Of a stretch of DNA of 64,000 nt, positions 26,149 to 40,667 are shown piece after piece. Under the pieces are notes generated by a model, which was not told the DNA's origin, did no database searches, and worked only from the letters and a program-made list of their open reading frames with translations. A program made the position numbers and the translations under genes. The stretch covers positions 41,523,501 through 41,587,500 of the forward strand of contig NC_090291.1 of assembly GCF_037392515.1 (NCBI RefSeq), in the 5' to 3' direction. Within the stretch, counting starts at the first letter, position 1. Each line of letters begins with the position of its first letter. Origin of the DNA: Haliotis asinina (lineage: Eukaryota; Mollusca; Gastropoda; Lepetellida; Haliotidae).

Positions 26149-28556
26149 CTTGCCAGCTACGTTTATCCAGTAGAGAATAAACGATGTGAATGTTGCTTTT
26201 GTAAGTCACTACACCTTATATACCTGTGGTACAGGAAATCAGGATGTTGAATCTAATTGCCCACACTGGACGATTTGGCGAAAATTAAATTCCAAGATGA
26301 CTTTTTACACTCTTAGATCGTGAAAGATGAATCATATTATGTAATAACACACGGGACGATCTCACTTGCTTCTCTGTATGATGCATATCTTCCTGTATAA
26401 ATAGAAAAATACATCTGTGAAAATTTGTGACCAGGCCTGGCAACCCGTGGCTCAGCTCACTGCTGAAAAGCATGATAGAGTTGATGGTTGATGGAATGCA
26501 ATTGCAGCTACAGACGGCTGGTGATAAATACGAATGGGGAGAGAATTCATGAAACAAAGAGTAAATGTCTAACTGCAGTATTTCGTTGAATGCAGATAGT
26601 AATTAGAATAAGCAACCATTACTATGAGTCAAGAATCATTATCAAGGTATGTCAAATCCATGTTTTAAGGTAAACTCAATGGCAAGCTACTTATTTATAA
26701 TCAAAGTTAATGTGAAGTGGTGGGATTTTTCTCTAGCTTGAGTTATAATTTCAAAACTTCAATACCTACCTTTTGTGATTTCAAAGTCTCAATATATACT
26801 GCGATGAGAGCATCCTCTTTGTTCTAATTGTAGCAAATCCTAAATTACGCCTCAAACGGGTCAACACTTACAACAATGCGGGTACTGATTACATGGACAA
26901 GAAATCCATCTGATTTTCTCAAGAACTAATGCTATGAATATTTTGTCTTGATATGGACACGGGAGTAAAGAGAGCATTGGTTGGCTACCCCTTCCTCAGT
27001 ACATGTGTTGATAGCAAACTAGAGCAGGAAGAAAGGTGGGGAGTTATGCTCTGTTGCTTCACATGCTTTGGTGTCCTGACATGTAGCAATTAAAGGAGTG
27101 GGATACATGACGTCAACCTAACTGCAATCAGAGTGTGTTAATGCAAGTGTTAGAGTGCATGCGTGAGTCTGTAAGTTGGCATATGCCTGTGTTTCCATAC
27201 AGGTTCCACACTGAATCAGAATCACATACTCCTTGAGAGAGTACCGTTTGTAAACAAGTGAAGAGACAAAGACGTGTGACAGCTTTGACTGGAGGAAAAC
27301 GTGTAAGATGTTTAAGGTTTTTAAAAAGCACATCCATTCAGTAATTAAAACCTGACCACGACTTTTACCTATTTAGAGCTGTCATTTTTATCACCATGAC
27401 CTATACTTATGTGTGTACAGATATGTTCAAGTAGGTGACATTTGGTGTGGAACTGAGCTTGATGTGTTTAGCTTCCTGTGCTCCCAAATTTAGCCGACCA
27501 AGTTGGCCAGAAATTGTATTTTCTTGTAGTTTAAAGGATAGGCTGTATCCATGTGTACAGGGAATAGTTGTTGATAGCCTGGATGTTTATCTAAAAGCTA
27601 TAAGGTTACTATAGAAGTCTATGGGAAAACATATAGTGTTGTGTAATCTGTATGTCTGCTTGCTTGCGTGTGTTGGTGTGCATCTGTGTATATTTGTGTA
27701 AAGAACCCTTCTGCTTTCCTCTGGGACTACAATAATCAGAAGCTGCAATAAATATCAATAGACATTTGGTCATAAAATATGTTATTATCAAAGTACAATA
27801 TCGAATCTTGTAGGAAAGCTGTCAAACTTTACTCAGAACTATATGTTACTGACTCCAAACTCCATTCAAGTAAGGGACTATATTCTCCCATGTATCTGCC
27901 GGGCCATGGTGAAAGGTTGGAGTACTTAACAACTGTCTGAGACCATGTGAGAGGAAATCGGCTTCCATGATCATATACTTTTCGCCAGACTCTTGAAACA
28001 AACAAACAACTGCAGTTGGGAAGAAACTTGGCTGTCTTGAGAACGAATCAGTGCATTACTGGAGATGTGTATAAATCCTTAGCCTAAATGTCATTGCATG
28101 GGTGCATTGAGACACACGTAATTGTTGTATGGGAACATGCACACGTCTTGAACTATCAACTGTTTGGGCCTTTTGAATCAGTTATGATAGTCTGAGATCA
28201 AATAGGACTTTCTATATTTGGGGACAGAAATGGTCTACTTGCTTGCTTCAATGTCTTTATAAGAGTACTTGTATCTCTTGGATTCTCTTGGCCTTTGTGG
28301 GCAATGAATCCTATGTGATTATAGTATGCAGGACAATGTTATCAGATAGTTTCCTTACATTCTTTTCAGTCAGTCTTGAATCTGATTGTAACGGAGGGAA
28401 AAGACAAAGAAAGATCAAATTAAAATATAACTCAATGCTTTATTGGTATTCAATGAGGAATATACAGACTGGGTGGATACATCATAGTGAGTGGAATGGA
28501 CCAATATGATATCAAATGTCCAGCATCTGATGGCAATATGATGATCCTGGGATGTT

Positions 28557-29053
28557 TTACCCGTGGTGTCCGCCTCCATGACCACCACCACCTCCATGGC
28601 CTCCACCTCCATGGCCACCACCTCCATGACCTCCTCCATGGCCGCCACCTCCATGGCCTCCGCCTCCGTGACCACCACCTCCGTGACCACCACCACCACC
28701 TCCATGGCCTCCACCACCTCCATGGCCTCCACCACCTCCATGGCCTCCACCACCACCATGGCCTCCACCACCACCATGGCCAGCAAGGGCGGACCCAAGG
28801 AAGACTGTCAATAATGGAAAGAAGTCAAGCGATTCATAAGCGATCACACAAGATACCATTCCTACAGAGGAAATTCCTTTTCCAACCCTGATAAACGTTT
28901 GGAGCAATGTAGAAACTGTGCCAATCATAAGGTTGTCAGTGTACTTGCCGAGCCACTTCACAAACTCTGCAATACTAGTAACGTTGTTCCTTACAAAGTT
29001 TAGAAAGCAGACTTACCCAAGACTACAACCACTGCAACGTTAAGAAGGCGCAT
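28557..29053 (-). CDS. Secreted Gly/His-only peptide gene, copy 9 of 15
   Basis: Exon 1 is 29017-29053 and exon 2 is 28557-28804, with TATA box at 29119-29127 and poly(A) signal at 28439-28444. It is the last copy of the left group, which has ctgggatg just past the stop and ccaatcat in the intron. The protein is identical to copy 1. Confidence 0.85.
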
Positions 29054-31461
29054 CTTGCCAGCTACGTTTATCCAGTAGAGAATAAACGATGTGAATGTTG
29101 CTTTTGTAAGTCACTACACCTTATATACCTGTGGTACAGGAAATCAGGATGTTGAATCTAATTGCCCACACTGGACGATTTGGCGAAAATTAAATTCCAA
29201 GATGACTTTTTACACTCTTAGATCGTGAAAGATGAATCATATTATGTAATAACACACGGGACGATCTCACTTGCTTCTCTGTATGATGCATATCTTCCTG
29301 TATAAATAGAAAAATACATCTGTGAAAATTTGTGACCAGGCCTGGCAACCCGTGGCTCAGCTCACTGCTGAAAAGCATGATAGAGTTGATGGTTGATGGA
29401 ATGCAATTGCAGCTACAGACGGCTGGTGATAAATACGAATGGGGAGAGAATTCATGAAACAAAGAGTAAATGTCTAACTGCAGTATTTCGTTGAATGCAG
29501 ATAGTAATTAGAATAAGCAACCATTACTATGAGTCAAGAATCATTATCAAGGTATGTCAAATCCATGTTTTAAGGTAAACTCAATGGCAAGCTACTTATT
29601 TATAATCAAAGTTAATGTGAAGTGGTGGGATTTTTCTCTAGCTTGAGTTATAATTTCAAAACTTCAATACCTACCTTTTGTGATTTCAAAGTCTCAATAT
29701 ATACTGCGATGAGAGCATCCTCTTTGTTCTAATTGTAGCAAATCCTAAATTACGCCTCAAACGGGTCAACACTTACAACAATGCGGGTACTGATTACATG
29801 GACAAGAAATCCATCTGATTTTCTCAAGAACTAATGCTATGAATATTTTGTCTTCATATGGACACGGGAGTAAAGAGAGCATTGGTTGGCTACCCCTTCC
29901 TCAGTACATGTGTTGATAGCAAACTAGAGCAGGAAGAAAGGTGGGGAGTTATGCTCTGTTGCTTCACATGCTTTGGTGTCCTGACATGTAGCAATTAAAG
30001 GAGTGGGATACATGACGTCAACCTAACTGCAATCAGAGTGTGTTAATGCAAGTGTTAGAGTGCATGCGTGAGTCTGTAAGTTGGCATATGCCTGTGTTTC
30101 CATACAGGTTCCACACTGAATCAGAATCACATACTCTTTGAGAGAGTACCGTTTGTAAACAAGTGAAGAGACAAAGACGTGTGACAGCTTTGACTGGAGG
30201 AAAACGTGTAAGATGTTTAAGGTTTTTAAAAAGCACATCCATTCAGTAATTAAAACCTGACCACGACTTTTACCTATTTAGAGCTGTCATTTTTATCACC
30301 ATGACCTATACTTATGTGTGTACAGATATGTTCAAGTAGGTGACATTTGGTGTGGAACTGAGCTTGATGTGTTTAGCTTCCTGTGCTCCCAAATTTAGCC
30401 GACCAAGTTGGCCAGAAATTGTATTTTCTTGTAGTTTAAAGGATAGGCTGTATCCATGTGTACAGGGAATAGTTGTTGATAGCCTGGATGTTTATCTAAA
30501 AGCTATAAGGTTACTATAGAAGTCTATGGGAAAACATATAGTGTTGTGTAATCTGTATGTCTGCTTGCTTGCGTGTGTTGGTGTGCATCTGTGTATATTT
30601 GTGTAAAGAACCCTTCTGCCTTCCTCTGGGACTACAATAATCAGAAGCTGCAATAAATATCAATAGACATTTGGTCACAAAATATGTTATTATCAAAGTA
30701 CAATATCGAATCTTGTAGGAAAGCTGTCAAACTTTACTCAGAACTATATGTTACTGACTCCAAACTCCATTCAAGTAAGGGACTATATTCTCCCATGTAT
30801 CTGCCGGGCCATGGTGAAAGGTTGGAGTACTTAACAACTGTCTGAGACCATGTGAGAGGAAATCGGCTTCCATGATCATATACTTTTCGCCAGACTCTTG
30901 AAACAAACAAACAACTGCAGTTGGGAAGAAACTTGGCTGTCTTGAGAACGAATCAGTGCATTACTGGAGATGTGTATAAATCCTTAGCCTAAATGTCATT
31001 GCATGGGTGCATTGAGACACACGTAATTGTTGTATGGGAACATGCACACGTCTTGAACTATCAACTGTTTGGGCCTTTTGAATCAGTTATGATAGTCTGA
31101 GATCAAATGGGACTTTCTATATTTGGGGACAGAAATAGTCTACTTGCTTGCTTCAATGTCTTTATAAGAGTACTTGTATCTCTTGGATTCTCTTGGCCTT
31201 TGTGGGCAATGAATCCTATGTGATTATAGTATGCAGGACAATGTTATCAGATAGTTTCCTTACATTCTTTTCAGTCAGTCTTGAATCTGATTGTAACGGA
31301 GGGAAAAGACAAAGAAAGATCAAATTAAAATATAACTCAATGCTTTATTGGTATTCAGTGAGGAATATACAGACTGGGTGGATACATCATAGTGAGTGGA
31401 ATGGACCAATATGATATCAAATGTCCAGCATCTGATGGCAATATGATGATCCTGGCATGTT

Positions 31462-31959
31462 TTACCCGTGGTGTCCGCCTCCATGACCACCACCACCTCC
31501 ATGGCCTCCACCTCCATGGCCACCACCTCCATGACCTCCTCCATGGCCGCCACCTCCATGGCCTCCGCCTCCGTGACCACCACCTCCGTGACCACCACCA
31601 CCACCTCCATGGCCTCCACCACCTCCATGGCCTCCACCACCTCCATGGCCTCCACCACCACCATGGCCTCCACCACCACCATGGCCAGCAAGGGCGGACC
31701 CAAGGAAGACTGTCAATAATGGAAAGAAGTCAAGCGATTCATAAGCGATCACACAAGATACCATTCCTACAGAGGAAATTCCTTTTCCAAACCCTGATAA
31801 ACGTTTGGAGCAATGTAGAAACTGTGCCTATCCTAAGGTTGTCAGTGTACTTGCCGAGCCACTTCACAAACTCTGCAATACTAGTAACGTTGTTCCTTAC
31901 AAAGTTTAGAAAGCAGACTTACCCAAGACTACAACCACTGCAACGTTAAGAAGGCGCAT
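31462..31959 (-). CDS. Secreted Gly/His-only peptide gene, copy 10 of 15
   Basis: Exon 1 is 31923-31959 and exon 2 is 31462-31709, with TATA box at 32025-32033 and poly(A) signal at 31344-31349. It is the first copy of the right group, which has ctggcatg past the stop and cctatcct in the intron. The intron is 213 nt because of one extra A (ccaaaccctg), shared only with copy 11. The protein is identical to copy 1. Confidence 0.85.
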
Positions 31960-34367
31960 CTTGCTAGCTACGTTTATCCAGTAGAGAATAAACGATGTGA
32001 ATGTTGCTTTTGTAAGTCACTACACCTTATATACCTGTGGTACAGGAAATCAGGATGTTGAATCTAATTGCCCACACTGGACGATTTGGCGAAAATTAAA
32101 TTCCAAGATGACTTTTTACACTCTTAGATCGTGAAAGATGAATCATATTATGTAATAACACACGGGACGATCTCACTTGCTTCTCTATATGATGCATATC
32201 TTCCTGTATAAATAGAAAAATACATCTGTGAAAATTTGTGACCAGGCCTGGCAACCCGTGGCTCAGCTCACTGCTGAAAAGCATGATAGAGTTGATGGTT
32301 GATGGAATGCAATTGCAGCTACAGACGGCTGGTGATAAATACGAATGGGGAGAGAATCCATGAAACAAAGAGTAAATGTCTAACTGCAGTATTTCGTTGA
32401 ATGCAGATAGTAATTAGAATAAGCAACCATTACTATGAGTCAAGAATCTTTATCAAGGTATGTCAAATCCATGTTTTAAGGTAAACTCAATGGCAAGCTA
32501 CTTATTTATAATCAAAGTTAATGTGAAGTGGTGGGATTTTTCTCTAGCTTGAGTTATAATTTCAAAACTTCAATACCTACCTTTTGTGATTTCAAAGTCT
32601 CAATATATACTGCGATGAGAGCATCCTCTTTGTTCTAATTGTAGCAAATCCTAAATTACGCCTCAAACGGGTCAACACTTACAACAATGCGGGTACTGAT
32701 TACATGGACAAGAAATCCATCTGATTTTCTCAAGAACTAATACTATGAATATTTTGTCTTGATATGGACACGGGAGTAAAGAGAGCATTGGTTGGCTACC
32801 CCTTCCTCAGTACATGTGTTGATACCAAACTAGAGCAGGAAGAGAGGTGGGGAGTTATGCTCTGTTGCTTCACATGCTTTGGTGTCCTGACATGTAACAA
32901 TTAAAGGAGTGGGATACATGACGTCAACCTAACTGCAATCAGAGTGTGTTAATGCAAGTGTTAGAGTGCATGCGTGAGTCTGTACGTTGGCATATGCCTG
33001 TGTTTCCATACAGGTTCCACACTGAATCAGAATCACATACTCCTTGAGAGAGTACCGTTTGTAAACAAGTGAAGAGACAAAGACGTGTGACAGCTTTGAC
33101 TGGAGGAAAACGTGTAAGATGTTTAAGGTTTTCAAAAAGCACATCCATTCAGTAATTAAAACCTGACCACGACTTTTACCTATTTAGAGCTGTCATTTTT
33201 ATCACCATGACCTATACTTATGTGTGTACAGATATGTTCAAGTAGGTGACATTTGGTGTGGAACTGAGCTTGATGTGTTTAGCTTCCTGTGCTCCCAAAT
33301 TTAGCCGACCAAGTTGGCCAGAAATTGTATTTTCTTGTAGTTTAAAGGATAGGCTGTATCCATGTGTACAGGGAATAGTTGTTGATAGCCTGGATGTTTA
33401 TCTAAAAGCTATAAGGTTACTATAGAAGTCTATGGGAAAACATATAGTGTTGTGTAATCTGTATGTCTGCTTGCTTGCGTGTGTTGGTGTGCATCTGTGT
33501 ATATTTGTGTAAAGAACCCTTCTGCCTTCCTCTGGGACTACAATAATCAGAAGCTGCAATAAATATCAATAGACATTTGGTCATAAAATATGTTATTATC
33601 AAAGTACAATATCGAATCTTGTAGGAAAGCTGTCAAACTTTACTCAGAACTATATGTTACTGACTCCAAACTCCATTCAAGTAAGGGACTATATTCTCCC
33701 ATGTATCTGCCGGGCCATGGTGAAAGGTTGGAGTACTTAACAACTGTCTGAGACCATGTGAGAGGAAATCGGCTTCCATGATCATATACTTTTCGCCAGA
33801 CTCTTGAAACAAACAAACAACTGCAGTTGGGAAGAAACTTGGCTGTCTTGAGAACGAATCAGTGCATTACTGGAGATGTGTATAAATCCTTAGCCTAAAT
33901 GTCATTGCATGGGTGCATTGAGACACACGTAATTGTTGTATGGGAACATGCACACGTCTTGAACTATCAACTGTTTGGGCCTTTTGAATCAGTTATGATA
34001 GTCTGAGATCAAATGGGACTTTCTATATTTGGGGACAGAAATAGTCTACTTGCTTGCTTCAATGTCTTTATAAGAGTACTTGTATCTCTTGGATTCTCTT
34101 GGCCTTTGTGGGCAATGAATCCTATGTGATTATAGTATGCAGGACAATGTTATCAGATAGTTTCCTTACATTCTTTTCAGTCAGTCTTGAATCTGATTGT
34201 AACGGAGGGAAAAGACAAAGAAAGATCAAATTAAAATATAACTCAATGCTTTATTGGTATTCAGTGAGGAATATACAGACTGGGTGGATACATCATAGTG
34301 AGTGGAATGGACCAATATGATATCAAATGTCCAGCATCTGATGGCAATATGATGATCCTGGCATGTT

Positions 34368-34865
34368 TTACCCGTGGTGTCCGCCTCCATGACCACCACC
34401 ACCTCCATGGCCTCCACCTCCATGGCCACCACCTCCATGACCTCCTCCATGGCCGCCACCTCCATGGCCTCCGCCTCCGTGACCACCACCTCCGTGACCA
34501 CCACCACCACCTCCATGGCCTCCACCACCTCCATGGCCTCCACCACCTCCATGGCCTCCACCACCACCATGGCCTCCACCACCACCATGGCCAGCAAGGG
34601 CGGACCCAAGGAAGACTGTCAATAATGGAAAGAAGTCAAGCGATTCATAAGCGATCACACAAGATACCATTCCTACAGAGGAAATTCCTTTTCCAAACCC
34701 TGATAAACGTTTGGAGCAATGTAGAAACTGTGCCTATCCTAAGGTTGTCAGTGTACTTGCCGAGCCACTTCACAAACTCTGCAATACTAGTAACGTTGTT
34801 CCTTACAAAGTTTAGAAAGCAGACTTACCCAAGACTACAACCACTGCAACGTTAAGAAGGCGCAT
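34368..34865 (-). CDS. Secreted Gly/His-only peptide gene, copy 11 of 15
   Basis: Exon 1 is 34829-34865 and exon 2 is 34368-34615, with TATA box at 34931-34939 and poly(A) signal at 34250-34255. It is nearly indistinguishable from copy 10, including the intron insertion and the ctagctacg 5' UTR variant. This points to a recent one-unit duplication. Confidence 0.85.
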
Positions 34866-37272
34866 CTTGCTAGCTACGTTTATCCAGTAGAGAATAAACG
34901 ATGTGAATGTTGCTTTTGTAAGTCACTACACCTTATATACCTGTGGTACAGGAAATCAGGATGTTGAATCTAATTGCCCACACTGGACGATTTGGCGAAA
35001 ATTAAATTCCAAGATGACTTTTTACACTCTTAGATCGTGAAAGATGAATCATATTATGTAATAACACACGGGACGATCTCACTTGCTTCTCTATATGATG
35101 CATATCTTCCTGTATAAATAGAAAAATACATCTGTGAAAATTTGTGACCAGGCCTGGCAACCCGTGGCTCAGCTCACTGCTGAAAAGCATGATAGAGTTG
35201 ATGGTTGATGGAATGCAATTGCAGCTACAGACGGCTGGTGATAAATACGAATGGGGAGAGAATTCATGAAACAAAGAGTAAATGTCTAACTGCAGTATTT
35301 CGTTGAATGCAGATAGTAATTAGAATAAGCAACCATTACTATGAGTCAAGAATCTTTATCAAGGTATGTCAAATCCATGTTTTAAGGTAAACTCAATGGC
35401 AAGCTACTTATTTATAATCAAAGTTAATGTGAAGTGGTGGGATTTTTCTCTAGCTTGAGTTATAATTTCAAAACTTCAATACCTACCTTTTGTGATTTCA
35501 AAGTCTCAATATATACTGCGATGAGAGCATCCTCTTTGTTCTAATTGTAGCAAATCCGAAATTACGCCTCAAACGGGTCAACACTTACAACAATGCGGGT
35601 ACTGATTACATGGACAAGAAATCCATCTGATTTTCTCAAGAACTAATACTATGAATATTTTGTCTTGATATGGACACGGGAGTAAAGAGAGCATTGGTTG
35701 GCTACCCCTTCCTCAGTACATGTGTTGATACCAAACTAGAGCAGGAAGAAAGGTGGGGAGTTATGCTCTGTTGCTTCACATGCTTTGGTGTCCTGACATG
35801 TAACAATTAAAGGAGTGGGATACATGACGTCAACCTAACTGCAATCAGAGTGTGTTAATGCAAGTGTTAGAGTGCATGCGTGAGTCTGTACGTTGGCATA
35901 TGCCTGTGTTTCCATACAGGTTCCACACTGAATCAGAATCACATACTCCTTGAGAGAGTACCGTTTGTAAACAAGTGAAGAGACAAAGACGTGTGACAGC
36001 TTTGACTGGAGGAAAACGTGTAAGATGTTTAAGGTTTTTGAAAAGCACATCCATTCAGTAATTAAAACCTGACCACGATTTTACCTATTTAGAGCTGTCA
36101 TTTTTATCACCATGACCTATACTTATGTGTGTACAGATATGTTCAAGTAGGTGACATTTGGTGTGGAACTGAGCTTGATGTGTTTAGCTTCCTGTGCTCC
36201 GAAAGTTAGCCGACCAAGTTGGCCAGAAATTGTATTTTCTTGTAGTTTAAAGGATAGGCTGTATCCATGTGTACAGGGAATAGTTGTTGATAGCCTGGAT
36301 GTTTATCTAAAAGCTATAAGGTTACTATAGAAGTCTATGGGAAAACATATAGTGTTGTGTAATCTGTATGTCTGCTTGCTTGCGTGTGTTGGTGTGCATC
36401 TGTGTATATTTGTGTAAAGAACCCTTCTGCTTTCCTCTGGGACTACAATAATCAGAAGCTGCAATAAATATCAATAGACATTTGGTCATAAAATATGTTA
36501 TTATCAAAGTACAATATCGAATCTTGTAGGAAAGCTGTCAAACTTTACTCAGAACTATATGTTACTGACTCCAAACTCCATTCAAGTAAGGGACTATATT
36601 CTCCCATGTATCTGCCGGGCCATGGTGAAAGGTTGGAGTACTTAACAACTGTCTGAGACCATGTGAGAGGAAATCGGCTTCCATGATCATATACTTTTCG
36701 CCAGACTCTTGAAACAAACACACAACTGCAGTTGGGAAGAAACTTGGCTGTCTTGAGAACGAATCAGTGCATTACTGGAGATGTGTATAAATCCTTAGCC
36801 TAAATGTCATTGCATGGGTGCATTGAGACACACGTAATTGTTGTATGGGAACATGCACACGTCTTGAACTATCAACTGTTTGGGCCTTTTGAATCAGTTA
36901 TGATAGTCTGAGATCAAATGGGACTTTCTATATTTGGGGACAGAAATAGTCTACTTGCTTGCTTCAATGTCTTTATAAGAGTACTTGTATCTCTTGGATT
37001 CTCTTGGCCTTTGTGGGCAATGAATCCTATGTGATTATAGTATGCAGGACAATGTTATCAGATAGTTTCCTTACATTCTTTTCAGTCAGTCTTGAATCTG
37101 ATTGTAACGGAGGGAAAAGACAAAGAAAGATCAAATTAAAATATAACTCAATGCTTTATTGGTATTCAGTGAGGAATATACAGACTGGGTGGATACATCA
37201 TAGTGAGTGGAATGGACCAATATGATATCAAATGTCCAGCATCTGATGGCAATATGATGATCCTGGCATGTT

Positions 37273-37769
37273 TTACCCGTGGTGTCCGCCTCCATGACCA
37301 CCACCACCTCCATGGCCTCCACCTCCATGGCCACCACCTCCATGACCTCCTCCATGGCCGCCACCTCCATGGCCTCCGCCTCCGTGACCACCACCTCCGT
37401 GACCACCACCACCACCTCCATGGCCTCCACCACCTCCATGGCCTCCACCACCTCCATGGCCTCCACCACCACCATGGCCTCCACCACCACCATGGCCAGC
37501 AAGGGCGGACCCAAGGAAGACTGTCAATAATGGAAAGAAGTCAAGCGATTCATAAGCGATCACACAAGATACCATTCCTACAGAGGAAATTCCTTTTCCA
37601 ACCCTGATAAACGTTTGGAGCAATGTAGAAACTGTGCCTATCCTAAGGTTGTCAGTGTACTTGCCGAGCCACTTCACAAACTCTGCAATACTAGTAACGT
37701 TGTTCCTTACAAAGTTTAGAAAGCAGACTTACCCAAGACTACAACCACTGCAACGTTAAGAAGGCGCAT
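37273..37769 (-). CDS. Secreted Gly/His-only peptide gene, copy 12 of 15
   Basis: Exon 1 is 37733-37769 and exon 2 is 37273-37520, with TATA box at 37835-37843 and poly(A) signal at 37155-37160. The 5' UTR variant gccaactacg is shared only with copy 15. The base after the TATA region (ctgtagtacagg) is shared with copies 13 to 15. The protein is identical to copy 1. Confidence 0.85.
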
Positions 37770-40176
37770 CTTGCCAACTACGTTTATCCAGTAGAGAATA
37801 AACGATGTGAATGTTGCTTTTGTAAGTCACTACACCTTATATACCTGTAGTACAGGAAATCAGGATGTTGAATCTAATTGCCCACACTGGACGATTTGGC
37901 GAAAATTAAATTCCAAGATGACTTTTTACACTCTTAGATCGTGAAAGATGAATCATATTATGTAATAACACACGGGACGATCTCACTTGCTTCTCTATAT
38001 GATGCATATCTTCCTGTATAAATAGAAAAATACATCTGTGAAAATTTGTGACCAGGCCTGGCAACCCGTGGCTCAGCTCACTGCTGAAAAGCATGATAGA
38101 GTTGATGGTTGATGGAATGCAATTGCAGCTACAGACGGCTGGTGATAAATACGAATGGGGAGAGAATTCATGAAACAAAGAGTAAATGTCTAACTGCAGT
38201 ATTTCGTTGAATGCAGATAGTAATTAGAATAAGCAACCATTAGTATGAGTCAAGAATCTTTATCAAGGTATGTCAAATCCATGTTTTAAGGTAAACTCAA
38301 TGGCAAGCTACTTATTTATAATCAAAGTTAATGTGAAGTGGTGGGATTTTTCTCTAGCTTGAGTTATAATTTCAAAACTTCAATACCTACCTTTTGTGAT
38401 TTCAAAGTCTCAATATATACTGCGATGAGAGCATCCTCTTTGTTCTAATTGTAGCAAATCCTAAATTACGCCTCAAACGGGTCAACACTTACAACAATGC
38501 GGGTACTGATTACATGAACAAGAAATCCATCTGATTTTCTCAAGAACTAATGCTATGAATATTTTGTCTTGATATGGACACGGGAGTAAAGAGAGCATTG
38601 GTTGGCTACCCCTTCCTCAGTACATGTGTTGATACCAAACTAGAGCAGGAAGAAAGGTGGGGAGTTATGCTCTGTTGCTTCACATGCTTTGGTGTCCTGA
38701 CATGTAACAATTAAAGGAGTGGGATACATGACGTCAACCTAACTGCAATCAGAGTGTGTTAATGCAAGTGTTAGAGTGCATGCGTGAGTCTGTACGTTGG
38801 CATATGCCTGTGTTTCCATACAGGTTCCACACTGAATCAGAATCACATACTCCTTGAGAGAGTACCGTTTGTAAACAAGTGAAGAGACAAAGACGTGTGA
38901 CAGCTTTGACTGGAGGAAAACGTGTAAGATGTTTAAGGTTTTTGAAAAGCACATCCATTCAGTAATTAAAACCTGACCACGATTTTACCTATTTAGAGCT
39001 GTCATTTTTATCACCATGACCTATACTTATGTGTGTACAGATATGTTCAAGTAGGTGACATTTGGTGTGGAACTGAGCTTGATGTGTTTAGCTTCCTGTG
39101 CTCCGAAAGTTAGCCGACCAAGTTGGCCAGAAATTGTATTTTCTTGTAGTTTAAAGGATAGGCTGTATCCATGTGTACAGGGAATAGTTGTTGATAGCCT
39201 GGATGTTTATCTAAAAGCTATAAGGTTACTATAGAAGTCTATGGGAAAACATATAGTGTTGTGTAATCTGTATGTCTGCTTGCTTGCGTGTGTTGGTGTG
39301 CATCTGTGTATATTTGTGTAAAGAACCCTTCTGCCTTCCTCTGGGACTACAATAATCAGAAGCTGCAATAAATATCAATAGACATTTGGTCATAAAATAT
39401 GTTATTATCAAAGTACAATGTCGAATCTTGTAGGAAAGCTGTCAAACTTTACTCAGAACTATATGTTACTGACTCCAAACTCCATTCAAGTAAGGGACTA
39501 TATTCTCCCATGTATCTGCCGGGCCATGGTGAAAGGTTGGAGTACTTAACAACTGTCTGAGACCATGTGAGCGGAAATCGGCTTCCATGATCATATACTT
39601 TTCGCCAGACTCTTGAAACAAACACACAACTGCAGTTGGGAAGAAACTTGGCTGTCTTGAGAACGAATCAGTGCATTACTGGAGATGTGTATAAATCCTT
39701 AGCCTAAATGTCATTGCATGGGTGCATTGAGACACACGTAATTGTTGTATGGGAACATGCACACGTCTTGAACTATCAACTGTTTGGGCCTTTTGAATCA
39801 GTTATGATAGTCTGAGATCAAATGGGACTTTCTATATTTGGGGACAGAAATAGTCTACTTGCTTGCTTCAATGTCTTTATAAGAGTACTTGTATCTCTTG
39901 GATTCTCTTGGCCTTTGTGGGCAATGAATCCTATGTGATTATAGTATGCAGGACAATGTTATCAGATAGTTTCCTTACATTCTTTTCAGTCAGTCTTGAA
40001 TCTGATTGTAACGGAGGGAAAAGACAAAGAAAGATCAAATTAAAATATAACTCAATGCTTTATTGGTATTCAGTGAGGAATATACAGACTGGGTGGATAC
40101 ATCATAGTGAGTGGAATGGACCAATATGATATCAAATGTCCAGCATCTGATGGCAATATGATGATCCTGGCATGTT

Positions 40177-40667
40177 TTACCCGTGGTGTCCGCCTCCATG
40201 ACCACCACCACCTCCATGGCCTCCACCTCCATGGCCACCACCTCCATGACCTCCTCCATGGCCGCCACCTCCATGGCCTCCGCCTCCGTGACCACCACCT
40301 CCGTGACCACCACCTCCATGGCCTCCACCACCTCCATGGCCTCCACCACCTCCATGGCCTCCACCACCACCATGGCCTCCACCACCACCATGGCCAGCAA
40401 GGGCGGACCCAAGGAAGACTGTCAATAATGGAAAGAAGTCAAGCGATTCATAAGCGATCACACAAGATACCATTCCTACAGAGGAAATTCCTTTTCCAAC
40501 CCTGATAAACGTTTGGAGCAATGTAGAAACGGTGCCTATCCTAAGGTTGTCAGTGTACTTGCCGAGCCACTTCACAAACTCTGCAATACTAGTAACGTTG
40601 TTCCTTACAAAGTTTAGAAAGCAGACTTACCCAAGACTACAACCACTGCAACGTTAAGAAGGCGCAT
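40177..40667 (-). CDS. Secreted Gly/His-only peptide gene, copy 13 of 15 (two Gly shorter)
   Basis: Exon 1 is 40631-40667 and exon 2 is 40177-40418 (242 nt), with TATA box at 40733-40741 and poly(A) signal at 40059-40064. An in-frame 6-bp loss turns the six-Gly block into four Gly, giving a 92-residue preprotein. The loss fits slippage in the CCACCA repeat. The intron has aaacggtgcc. All of these are shared with copy 14. Confidence 0.85.
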
